From NCBI RefSeq assembly GCF_014656055.1, contig NZ_BNBR01000001.1:1612001-1676000 (forward strand): DNA of 64,000 bases. Direction: 5' to 3'. Under the pieces are notes generated by a model, which was not told where the DNA came from, did no database searches, and saw only the letters and a list, made by a program, of their open reading frames with translations. This DNA is from Streptomyces griseosporeus (GTDB lineage: Bacteria; Actinomycetota; Actinomycetes; Streptomycetales; Streptomycetaceae). Both the position numbers and the translations under genes were made by a program. Positions 8,194-15,674 of this stretch are shown one piece after another; position 1 is the stretch's first letter, and every line of letters starts with the position of its first letter.

Positions 8194-9191
8194 GACGCCA
8201 CCTCCCGCCAGGGGGCCGCGTTCCGGTGGCGCCACACGCCGCGCAGCCAGTGCCAGGTGGCCGCGGGCGGGATCAGGGCGCTGGTGGCGAGCATCGTGGT
8301 GACCTCGTGCCGGGTGCGCGGGCCGGGGGCGATGCGGGTCCAGGCGAACTCGGCGGTGCCGGCCGCCCAGGCCGCCGTGGCGCCCGCGGCGGCGGCGCGA
8401 CGGCCGGCGAGGGCGCAGCCGACGGCGGTGAGCCCGGCCGCGGTGGTGGCGAGGTGGCCGCGGAGCCGGCCGCGCGGGGCGAGCGCCCGGTGCCACCAGT
8501 CGGGCCCGTGCAGGCGCCGCATGAGGGCGTCGTCGGCGTTGCCGCGCTGGGCGCGCAGCGAGACCCAGCGGTCGGCGTCCCGCACCGGGTGCCGGGTGGT
8601 GCGCCGGCCCTGCCGGACGCGCCAGCCGGCGTCGAGCATGCGCAGGGCGAGGTCGGCGTCCTCGCGGAAGGCCCGCGGGAAGCGTTCGTCGAAGCCGCCG
8701 ACCTCCTTGAGGGCCTCGGTGCGGTAGGCCATGTCGGCGGTGATCCAGCGGGCCTGCGCGAGCGCGGCGGTGGACCGCTCCCAGTCGGTGGGGCGGCGCT
8801 CGCCGGGCAGCGGCACGGCGATGACGCCCTGCACGCCGCCGGTGTCGGGGGTGGCCTCGGCGAGGTCCTGGCTCAGCTGCTCGCACCAGTGCGGGCCGAC
8901 CTGCACGTCGTCGTCGAGGAACGCCACCCACGGCTGCACGACCGCGCGCCAGCCCGTGTTGCGGGCGGCGGCCGGTCCGCGCCCGCCGCTGGTGAGGACG
9001 AGGGTGCGGGCGCGCAGGTCGCCGAGGACGCTCAGCGGGTGTTCCAGCCGGGCCGGGTCGGGGTCGGGACGGTCGTCGACGAGGACGATGTCGGTGGGTC
9101 GTGGCCCGGTCGCGGCGGCGAGCGCGGCCAGGCAGTCGGCGAGCGTGTCCCGCGCGAGCGTGGGGATCACGACGGCGTAGGGGGTGCTCAT
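8190..9191 (-). CDS. Family 2 glycosyltransferase with C-terminal hydrophobic segments
   Basis: A 333-residue GT2 enzyme. YAVVIPTLARDTLADCL opens the GT-A fold, followed by DIVLVDDRPDPDP, AAARNTGWRAVVQPWVAFLDDDVQVGP (DxD-like metal site) and GGFDERFPRAFREDADLALRM, the conserved acceptor-side ED motif. The last 100 residues contain Ala-rich hydrophobic stretches that could anchor it to the membrane. The ATG at 9189-9191 overlaps a TGA in the frame where the carbamoyltransferase should end, matching the operon's coupling pattern. Confidence 0.87.
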   Translation of the reverse strand: MSTPYAVVIPTLARDTLADCLAALAAATGPRPTDIVLVDDRPDPDPARLEHPLSVLGDLRARTLVLTSGGRGPAAARNTGWRAVVQPWVAFLDDDVQVGPHWCEQLSQDLAEATPDTGGVQGVIAVPLPGERRPTDWERSTAALAQARWITADMAYRTEALKEVGGFDERFPRAFREDADLALRMLDAGWRVRQGRRTTRHPVRDADRWVSLRAQRGNADDALMRRLHGPDWWHRALAPRGRLRGHLATTAAGLTAVGCALAGRRAAAAGATAAWAAGTAEFAWTRIAPGPRTRHEVTTMLATSALIPPAATWHWLRGVWRHRNAAPWREVAS

Positions 9192-10833
9192 ACGGCGGCG
9201 CTCCCGGGGCGGCGTACGCCCGGCCGCGGCGTACCGCGTACGGTCCGATGGCGAGGAGGTCCACGGGCGCGGAGCCGAAGCACTCCAGCGCGTCGCGCGG
9301 GTCGTCGACCATGGGCCGTCCGGCGGTGTTGAGGCTGGTGTTCACCACGACGGGCAGTCCGGTTCGGCGCTCGAAGGCAGCAAGCATGCGTGCGACGAGG
9401 GGTTCCTCGCGGGCGTCGACGGTCTGGATGCGGGCGGTGCCGTCGACGTGCACGACGGCCGGGATGCGCGCCCGCCACTCCTCGGCGACGTCGTGCACGA
9501 AGAGCATGTACGGGCTGGGCAGCGGCCCGGTGAACAGGTCGGCGGCGCGTTCGGCGAGGACCATGGGCGCGACCGGCCGGAACTCCTCGCGGCCCTTGAC
9601 GTGGTTGAGGCGTTCCAGGTTCTCGGCGCGGCCGGGATGGGCGAGCAGGGAGCGGTGCCCGAGGGCGCGCGGCCCGTACTCGCTGCGGCCCTGGAACCAG
9701 GCGACGACGCCGTCCCGGGCCAGCTCCTCGGCGACGGTCCCGGCGATGTCGTCGGGGCGCTCGTAGGGCACGCCGGCCGTCTCCAGCCAGGTGCGCAGCT
9801 CCTCGTCGCTCCAGCCGCGCCCGAGGTCGGCGCCGGGCATCCGCTCGGGGTCCTCGGCGAGGTGCAGGGCGCCGCCGAGCGCCGTACCGGCGTCCCCGGC
9901 CGCGGGCTGCACCCACACGTGCCGGTACGGCCCGCGCGCGGCGATCTTCGAGTTGGCGACGCAGTTCAGGGCGACGCCGCCGGCCATGGTGAGGGCGTCG
10001 CCGCCGGCCTCGCGGTGCAGCCAGTGCACGAGGTCGAGCAGGACCTCCTCCAGGACGGCCTGGGTGCTCGCGGCGAGGTCGGCGTGGTCGCGGGTCCAGG
10101 GCTCGCCGGGGGCGCGGGGCGGGGCGAACGCGGCGAAGTCGACGCCGTGGGCGCGGAAGCCGCCGTCGCCGGTGGCGTGGACCTGCTCGCGCAGCCGGTC
10201 CAGGAAGCGGGGGGTGCCGTAGGAGGCGAGCGCCATGACCTTGTACTCGTCGCTGCTGCGCAGGAAGCCCAGGTACTGGGTCAGCTCCTCGTAGACCAGG
10301 CCGAGGGAGTCCGGCAGGGCCTGGGTGCGCAGCGGGTCGAGCTTGCCGTCGCGGTAGCGTCCGGCCAGGTGGGAGGCGGACTCGCCGCGGCCGTCGAGGA
10401 CCAGGACGTCGTTGTCGGGGTGCGGGGAGGCCACTCCGGCGGAGGCGGCGTGCGCGACGTGGTGCGGCACGAAGACGACGCGCTCGGGGTCCAGGCCGGG
10501 CAGGGCCTCGGCGAGAAACTCGGGGGCGCGGCGGGCGTACTCCAGGCGCAGCGGGTCCCACGGGTCGTCCAGGCCCAGCTCGGCGGCCGGGCGGGCGAGC
10601 GCCGGGTCGAAGGAGTAGGTGACGGCGTCGAGCTGGTCGGGGCGCAGACCGCCGTACTCCAGGCACCAGCGCGCGGACAGTTCGGGCAGTTCCCACGCGG
10701 AGAACGGCAGGGGCCGCTTGCCGTGCTTGCGGCGGCTGAACCGCTCCTCCTCGGCCGCCGCGACGGTGCGGCCGTCCACGACGAGGGCGGCGGCCGGGTC
10801 GTGGAACAGGGCGTTGATTCCAAGGATGCGCAT
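9188..10833 (-). CDS. NodU/CmcH-type carbamoyltransferase, probable 3' frameshift
   Basis: This enzyme would transfer a carbamoyl group from carbamoyl phosphate to a sugar hydroxyl. The N-terminal Kae1-like domain starts RILGINALFHDPAAALVVDG, with the metal-binding HHVAHAASAG and TMAGGVALNCVANS; the C-terminal YrdC-like region has KGREEFRPVAPMVL and VVVNTSLNTAGRPM. The good frame covers about 540 residues to GPYAVRR and then has no stop until the gmhB TGA at 7618. The +1-shifted frame ends at TGA 9188-9190, overlapping the next ATG. One missing base around 9200-9235 would explain this, so the end given is the inferred original one. It is the first gene of the operon. Confidence 0.8.
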
Positions 10834-10898
10834 GCGGTGTGCTCCGTCCCGGGAGGCGGGTCGCGGGCTCCGGACTCGCCGGGTGCCGCGGGGGCTGC

Positions 10899-10919
10899 TG
10901 TCTCAAACACTTGGAGACA
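10899..10919. promoter_or_regulatory. Inverted repeat upstream of the heptose operon
   Basis: TGTCTC and GAGACA form a perfect 6-bp inverted repeat with a 9-bp spacer, about 65 bp before the carbamoyltransferase ATG in the otherwise gene-free interval 10834-10994. It could be an operator or a 5' leader hairpin of the operon transcript. A second small hairpin (GGCAC/GTGCC) lies just upstream on the minus strand. No clear -35/-10 pair was recognised. Confidence 0.35.
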
Positions 10920-10994
10920 ACTCGGCACGAAAAGTGCCCATCAATCACTCTTTAAGGGGCGCGCGGGTGCGCTGGGTGAGCCGTGTGAGGGCGT

Positions 10995-11984
10995 TCAGGC
11001 GGCGACGGACCGCGAGAACCAGCCGATCGTGCGGCGCAGCCCCTCGGTCCACTCCACGCGCGGCCGCCAGCCGAGCAGCTCACGGGCGAGGCGGGTGTCG
11101 GGGCGGCGCCGGCCCGGGTCGTCGACCGGCCGCTCCACGAACCGGATACGCGACGCGGAACCGGTCAGTTTGATGATCGTCCGGGCCAGCTCCAGCATGG
11201 TGATCTCGTCGGCGCCGCCGATGTTGACGGGCCCGGTCTCGCCGGACGCGGCGAGGGCGAGGATGCCGTCGACGGTGTCGTCGACGTAGGTCAGCGAGCG
11301 GGTCTGCGCGCCGTCGCCGGCCACGGTGAGCGGCATGCCGTCGAGGGCCTGCGCGATGAAGGTGGGCACGGCGCGGCCGTCGCCGGTGCGCATGCGGGGC
11401 CCGTAGGTGTTGAAGATGCGGACGATGGCGGCGTCGGTGCCGTGCACCGCCCGGTGGGCGGTGACCAGGGCCTCGGCGTAACGCTTGGACTCGTCGTACA
11501 CGCTGCGCGGCCCGACGGGGTTGACGTTGCCCCAGTAGTCCTCGGGCTGCGGGTGCACCAGCGGGTCGCCGTACACCTCGGAGGTGGAGGCGAGCAGGAA
11601 GCGGGCGCCGTCGGCGTGGGCGCGCTCCAGGGCGAGGCGGGTGCCGGTGGCGCCGACGTCGAGGGTCTCCAGCGGCAGCCGCAGGTAGTCGGCGGGCGAG
11701 GCGGGGCAGGCGAAGTGCAACACGAGGTCGAACCGGCCGGGCAGCGCCCGCCAGGCCGCGGGGTCGGTGGCGTCGCCGTGCACGAAGCAGAAGGCGGCGC
11801 CGTGCCGGTGCAGGTCGGCGACGTTGGCGCGGGAGCCGGTGGCCAGGTTGTCCAGGCAGACGACGTCGCAGCCGCTGTCGAGGAGCCGGGCGCACAGATG
11901 GGATCCGACGAATCCCGCTCCCCCGGTGACCAGGACCCGCTGCCGGGTGCGCCCGCCCCCCTGGACGCGTGTGGGGACGGTCAT
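10995..11984 (-). CDS. NAD-dependent sugar epimerase/decarboxylase (UDP-glucuronate decarboxylase-like SDR)
   Basis: A 329-residue extended SDR. The Rossmann motif VLVTGGAGFVGSHL begins at about residue 17; the active site is the YxxxK in SVYDESKRYAEAL, preceded by LLASTSEVYGDPL. Substrate-loop features (NTYGPRMRTGDGRAVPTFI, then VAGDGAQTRSLTYVDD) match the UDP-glucuronate decarboxylase/dTDP-glucose dehydratase group, not HldD. ATG 11982-11984 follows a good ribosome site (GAGGAGAG); GTG 12035 could extend it by 17 residues. It faces the same way as the heptose operon, 160 bp upstream, and probably supplies another activated sugar. Confidence 0.85.
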   Translation of the reverse strand: MTVPTRVQGGGRTRQRVLVTGGAGFVGSHLCARLLDSGCDVVCLDNLATGSRANVADLHRHGAAFCFVHGDATDPAAWRALPGRFDLVLHFACPASPADYLRLPLETLDVGATGTRLALERAHADGARFLLASTSEVYGDPLVHPQPEDYWGNVNPVGPRSVYDESKRYAEALVTAHRAVHGTDAAIVRIFNTYGPRMRTGDGRAVPTFIAQALDGMPLTVAGDGAQTRSLTYVDDTVDGILALAASGETGPVNIGGADEITMLELARTIIKLTGSASRIRFVERPVDDPGRRRPDTRLARELLGWRPRVEWTEGLRRTIGWFSRSVAA

Positions 11985-12151
11985 GGGGCTCTCTCCTCGC
12001 TCTCTGCCATCACTTGTGTCGTCGCAAGTAACCACATCACCTCACCCCATACTCGAACAATCAGCCGATTCATGCACATGCCAGGGCAAAGCCGCACATC
12101 AGAGGCGGAAAGCGGGCACTGGGCGGCACCCTGGATCCCTAAGATCGTCAG

Positions 12152-12616
12152 GTGGCCCAATTCCTCCTCGAACGCACCGCGCCGCTCCCCCTCGACGAGG
12201 CCTGGCGCAGGCTCACCACCTGGCCCCGGCACGGGCAGGCGGTCCCCCTCACCCGCGTCACGGTCCTCACACCGCCGCCCACCGCCGAGGGCACGGTCTT
12301 CGTCGCCCGCACCGCCCTCGGCCCCCTCGGCTTCGACGACCGCATGGAGGTCACGGTGTGGCGCCCTCCGTCCGGCGGTGAACCGGGCCACTGCCGCCTG
12401 GAGAAGCGCGGCCGCCTGGTCCGCGGGTGGGCGGAGATCGAGGTACGGCCGGGTCCGGGCGGGCGGACACGGGTGACCTGGCGCGAGGAACTGGACGTGC
12501 GGCTGCTGCCGGGGGTGTTCGACGGGGTGCTGCGGGGGGCGGGGCGGTGGGTGTTCGGGAGGGCGGTGAACCGGCTGCTCAGGCAGGGGCTCAGTCCTTC
12601 GGCGCCTCCTGCTTGA
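12152..12616 (+). CDS. SRPBCC-fold (polyketide cyclase/START-like) protein
   Basis: A 154-residue soluble protein starting at GTG 12152 (MAQFLLERTAPLPLDEAW). The pattern fits the helix-grip SRPBCC fold: an N-terminal strand, a short helix, then LTPPPTAEGTVFVARTALGPLGFDDRMEV, WAEIEVRPGPGGRTRVTWREEL and a long C-terminal helix. Such proteins bind hydrophobic ligands or act as cyclases. No catalytic residues can be assigned. Its 3' end overlaps the converging TPR/S1 gene by 26 bp. The ribosome site is weak and the gene may be leaderless. Confidence 0.75.
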   Translation: MAQFLLERTAPLPLDEAWRRLTTWPRHGQAVPLTRVTVLTPPPTAEGTVFVARTALGPLGFDDRMEVTVWRPPSGGEPGHCRLEKRGRLVRGWAEIEVRPGPGGRTRVTWREELDVRLLPGVFDGVLRGAGRWVFGRAVNRLLRQGLSPSAPPA

Positions 12617-14681
12617 ACGCCAGGGACACGTGGAACCGCTTCAGGTCGATGGAGCGGACCTCGACATCCACCATCTGCCCGACGACCAGCGGCCGGGAGG
12701 AGGAAGAGGAGCGGAGCAGACCGTGGATGTTGCGCCCCAGGTGCACCAGAGCGCCGTAGGGTCCGATCGCGCTGACCGTACCTGGCAGGATCATTCCCCT
12801 CCTGAGGGTGGTGAGGAACCGCTCAGCCGCTCCCTGCCTATGACGGATCGACATACCCTGGCGGGACAGCAGCACCTGCCTGCGCCTCCGGTCCAGGTGA
12901 ACGATGTGCGCCGACAGCTCGGTGCCCGGCAGGATCTGCGGGGTGCTGCCCCCTTGCCGGGGCTGGCCCCACATGAGCTGGGTGGGCAGAACAGCGGACA
13001 CATGGCTCGCGATCTGGAGCACAAGGCCCTCCCGACCAGCGCGTACCACCCTTCCAGTGACGGCTTCACCTCTCCTGTACCGCTCTTCGACGGCGTTCCA
13101 GGCCCACGCCTCGGCCGGCAGCTTCATCGAAAGGATCAAGTCGCCGGTGTGGCGGTCGACGTCTGTCACCATGACCTCGACCGCCTGACCGATCCGCATC
13201 TCCTCACGACGGGTGCCGTACTGGTCGACGGGGACGAAGCCGTATCCCGCACCGACTTCCAGCACTGCGCCCTCCTGGTCCATCTCCACGACGGTGCCGA
13301 TGACCAGGTCCCCGATTCCGTAACGCCTCGGTGCCGAGGCGGCCTGCACCGAGTACAGCCGCTGGAGGGTGTGGGCCACCAGGGAGGCGTGGTTCCCCAG
13401 AAACCAGTCGGGCTCCCGCCCAGAGCCGACGTCGCCCAGCCGGCGCAGTGTCTCCGCGTAGCTGCGATAGACGGCGCCCTCTGTCGCCCAGTCGCCATAG
13501 GAGTCGGTCAGCGTGAGCAGCAGCGTCGAGCCCCCTCCTAGCGTCTCCTCTCCGTCGGCGATCCTGCGGCAGGTGAGCCAGGAGGCCCGTGCCAGCCGGG
13601 TCACCGGGTGGGCCTCACCCAGGACGCGGCCCGCCCGGCGGACCTGTTCGTCCAGTGCCTCGGCCGTCCGGTCGGCTGTACCGGGTTCGTCCCTGGCCCG
13701 CACCACCTCCACCTGGGCGGTGACCAGATTGGCGAGCGCCGCCACCGAGCGCGGGTGCGCGGGCCCCAGCCGGGCGTCGAGCCGTTCGGTGACCGTGGCC
13801 AGTTCCGCGACGGCCCGCTCCAGCCGGGCGGCTGAGCGGACGACCCGCGCCGCCTCGATATGGACCGCCGCGAGGTCGGCCCGTAATCCGAGGGCCTTGG
13901 GGTGATCGGCGCCCAGCAGGGCGGACAGCCGCTGAGCGGCCACTTCCAGGACCCCGACCGCTCTTTCCAGAGTCTGCGCGTCCGAGGCTTCCACCGCGGC
14001 CTCGATCCGGGCCATCGCCGCGTCGGCCACGGCCAGGAACGAACGTGCGTCGTTGCCGCCGTACTTGCGCACCACCGCTCGTGCGCTGTCGTCGAGTTGC
14101 GGCAGATGCCGCGCGCGCCGGGAGCCCGCACCCAACCGGAACTCCAAGGTGTCCAGCAGTTCCCGCACTTCCAGGCAGTGCGCGGGAGGAACCTCGGTCA
14201 ACTCCCTGCGTGCCGCCGCGAGGTTGTCCCTCGCCAGGATCATTTCTCCGAGGCTCAGCTCCAGGGCGGCGAGGTTCGCGTGCGTCACGGCCCGCGCCAG
14301 TGGATCTCTGGTACCGCCGACCGACAGTGCCGCGACCAGCAACGACCGCATCTTGTGCTGCTGCCCCGGGGATGTAGCCACAACCGCCAGGGCGTTGCGG
14401 AGCGGAATGCTCTCGGCCGCCGGTAAGGGAGCGCCGAGGAACTGTTCGTACAGGGTGTCGAACAGCGCTGTCGCCTCACCGCGCAGCCCCAGCTCCCACA
14501 ACAGCCGGTTCAGGCGGACGGCCGAGGCCAGTTCATGCGGGCTCCAGTCCGCGGGGCGCGTACCCACCTCGAGTGACGACACGAACGCGACGAGGGACGG
14601 GACATGCGCGAACCGCAAGCCTCCGGGATCGGCCAGTGCCTCCTCGGCGCATTCGACAGCAGCGTGGAAGGAGTCGATCAC
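12591..14681 (-). CDS. TPR-like repeat protein with three C-terminal S1 RNA-binding domains, two TTA codons
   Basis: A 696-residue protein. Residues about 1-420 are mostly helical with TPR-like packing (RAVTHANLAALELSLGEM; LGADHPKALGLRADLAAVH; LGPAHPRSVAALANLVTAQ resembles TPR_12 repeats). Residues about 455-690 hold three S1 domains starting at GDLVIGTVVEMDQEGAVLEV, GEAVTGRVVRAGREGLVLQI and GMILPGTVSAIGPYGALVHL. It is therefore a likely RNA or ribosome binder, although S1 domains here may be signalling modules. Codons 86 (14424-14426) and 266 (13884-13886) are TTA, making it a likely bldA target. GTG 14681 overlaps the upstream TGA as GTGA, so it is coupled to the pseudo-trypsin gene. Function unknown. 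Confidence 0.88.
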   Translation of the reverse strand: MIDSFHAAVECAEEALADPGGLRFAHVPSLVAFVSSLEVGTRPADWSPHELASAVRLNRLLWELGLRGEATALFDTLYEQFLGAPLPAAESIPLRNALAVVATSPGQQHKMRSLLVAALSVGGTRDPLARAVTHANLAALELSLGEMILARDNLAAARRELTEVPPAHCLEVRELLDTLEFRLGAGSRRARHLPQLDDSARAVVRKYGGNDARSFLAVADAAMARIEAAVEASDAQTLERAVGVLEVAAQRLSALLGADHPKALGLRADLAAVHIEAARVVRSAARLERAVAELATVTERLDARLGPAHPRSVAALANLVTAQVEVVRARDEPGTADRTAEALDEQVRRAGRVLGEAHPVTRLARASWLTCRRIADGEETLGGGSTLLLTLTDSYGDWATEGAVYRSYAETLRRLGDVGSGREPDWFLGNHASLVAHTLQRLYSVQAASAPRRYGIGDLVIGTVVEMDQEGAVLEVGAGYGFVPVDQYGTRREEMRIGQAVEVMVTDVDRHTGDLILSMKLPAEAWAWNAVEERYRRGEAVTGRVVRAGREGLVLQIASHVSAVLPTQLMWGQPRQGGSTPQILPGTELSAHIVHLDRRRRQVLLSRQGMSIRHRQGAAERFLTTLRRGMILPGTVSAIGPYGALVHLGRNIHGLLRSSSSSRPLVVGQMVDVEVRSIDLKRFHVSLAFKQEAPKD

Positions 14682-15547
14682 GGGGCTTCCTCCCCCCACG
14701 CACGCTGGGAGATCTCTTCCAGAACGCGGATCTGGTAGGGCGACAGGTCTCTGGGGTCGACGAGGCTCTCCTCGGCCATCTGTTTGAACGCCCGCAGCAG
14801 CAACCTGCCCGTGTCGAGCGCCTCCCGCACAGCCTCGGCTCGACCGGGCGCGGCCGGGCACGGCGGCGACTGAGGTGTGGTGCCCGGCACCTCGGTCGGG
14901 GGAAGGGCCGCTGACGGGACCTCCTCCACACCGGCCAGGAGGCCCATGAGTTGTTCCGCGGACAACGCGTGGAACGCCTCGACGGCGCTGTTGATGGCCC
15001 CCGCCGTCAGGATGTTCTCGGCGCCGTCCCGCAACCGGCAGGCGTCTTCGGGCGTGAGAAGAATGCCGACGACGGCTACGTCCCTGCCTTCCGTGCGCCG
15101 TTCCACGGGCCCGCCGGCGTATCCGCCGTAGTCGTTGGCGCCCCGCTCAGGGGTGAGTTCCACGAGGCTCACCGGACGGCCGTCGCCGTCCCGTCTGTCG
15201 TGCGCAACGGCGTCGACCGTGCCCATGAGGGCGGCGGCCACCGGACTCGGGCGGTACGGCGCCCGCCAGGCGTCCCCCTTGACGGCGTGGTCGGCCTGCG
15301 GAGTGGCGTAGTCGGCGAGCGGGTCGGGCCGGACTCCCAGGAGGGCGAGCCCGATGTCGTCCGCCACCTCGAACACCTGGCCCTCCAGCGGCAGACCGGT
15401 GGCCGTGTGCAGGTCGACGGCGTCGCCGGGAGCCAGCCCGCGCACACAGGCCGCGGTGGTCAGGGCGTAGAACCTGGTGACGAAGAATCCTCCGCCCAGC
15501 AGGGTCCCGTCCCGGGATATGGCCAGCCAGTAGTCCTCGTGCCCCAT
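14678..15547 (-). CDS. Trypsin-fold protein with substituted catalytic His and Ser (pseudoprotease)
   Basis: A 289-residue protein whose first about 190 residues follow the chymotrypsin-like layout: GGGFFVTRFYALTTAACVRG corresponds to the His box but has Ala where His is expected, DIGLALLGV keeps the Asp, and GGYAGGPVERR stands where GDSGGPV is usual, with Ala replacing Ser. It should therefore be catalytically dead and serve for binding or regulation. A Pro-rich linker leads to an unrecognised helical C-terminal domain (AVREALDTGRLLLRAFKQMA to VLEEISQRAW). There is no signal peptide, so it is cytoplasmic. ATG 15545-15547 has a GAGG ribosome site; its stop overlaps the TPR/S1 start. Confidence 0.82.
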   Translation of the reverse strand: MGHEDYWLAISRDGTLLGGGFFVTRFYALTTAACVRGLAPGDAVDLHTATGLPLEGQVFEVADDIGLALLGVRPDPLADYATPQADHAVKGDAWRAPYRPSPVAAALMGTVDAVAHDRRDGDGRPVSLVELTPERGANDYGGYAGGPVERRTEGRDVAVVGILLTPEDACRLRDGAENILTAGAINSAVEAFHALSAEQLMGLLAGVEEVPSAALPPTEVPGTTPQSPPCPAAPGRAEAVREALDTGRLLLRAFKQMAEESLVDPRDLSPYQIRVLEEISQRAWGEEAP

Positions 15548-15674
15548 CGAGTACCTCAGGTCCCCACTCTTAGGCGACAGCCCCGCCCCCGAGCGTACTG
15601 GCCGCCGCCCCTGCGCGTCCCGGTCCCGCCGGCGATCGGTGAGGGCGGATCGGTGCACAAAGTTAGTCGCACCC

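Noticed and set aside
7618..10833. Single 1,071-residue carbamoyltransferase-GmhB fusion
   Set aside because: The middle 340 residues are Arg/Pro-rich shadow translation of the GT2 gene, which has its own clean frame. GmhB has its own ATG overlapping the GT2 stop. A frameshift is more likely.
10995..11984. HldD (ADP-heptose 6-epimerase) assignment for the SDR gene
   Set aside because: Motifs such as NTYGPRM and VAGDGAQTRSLTYVDD fit the UDP-glucuronate decarboxylase/dTDP-glucose dehydratase group instead.
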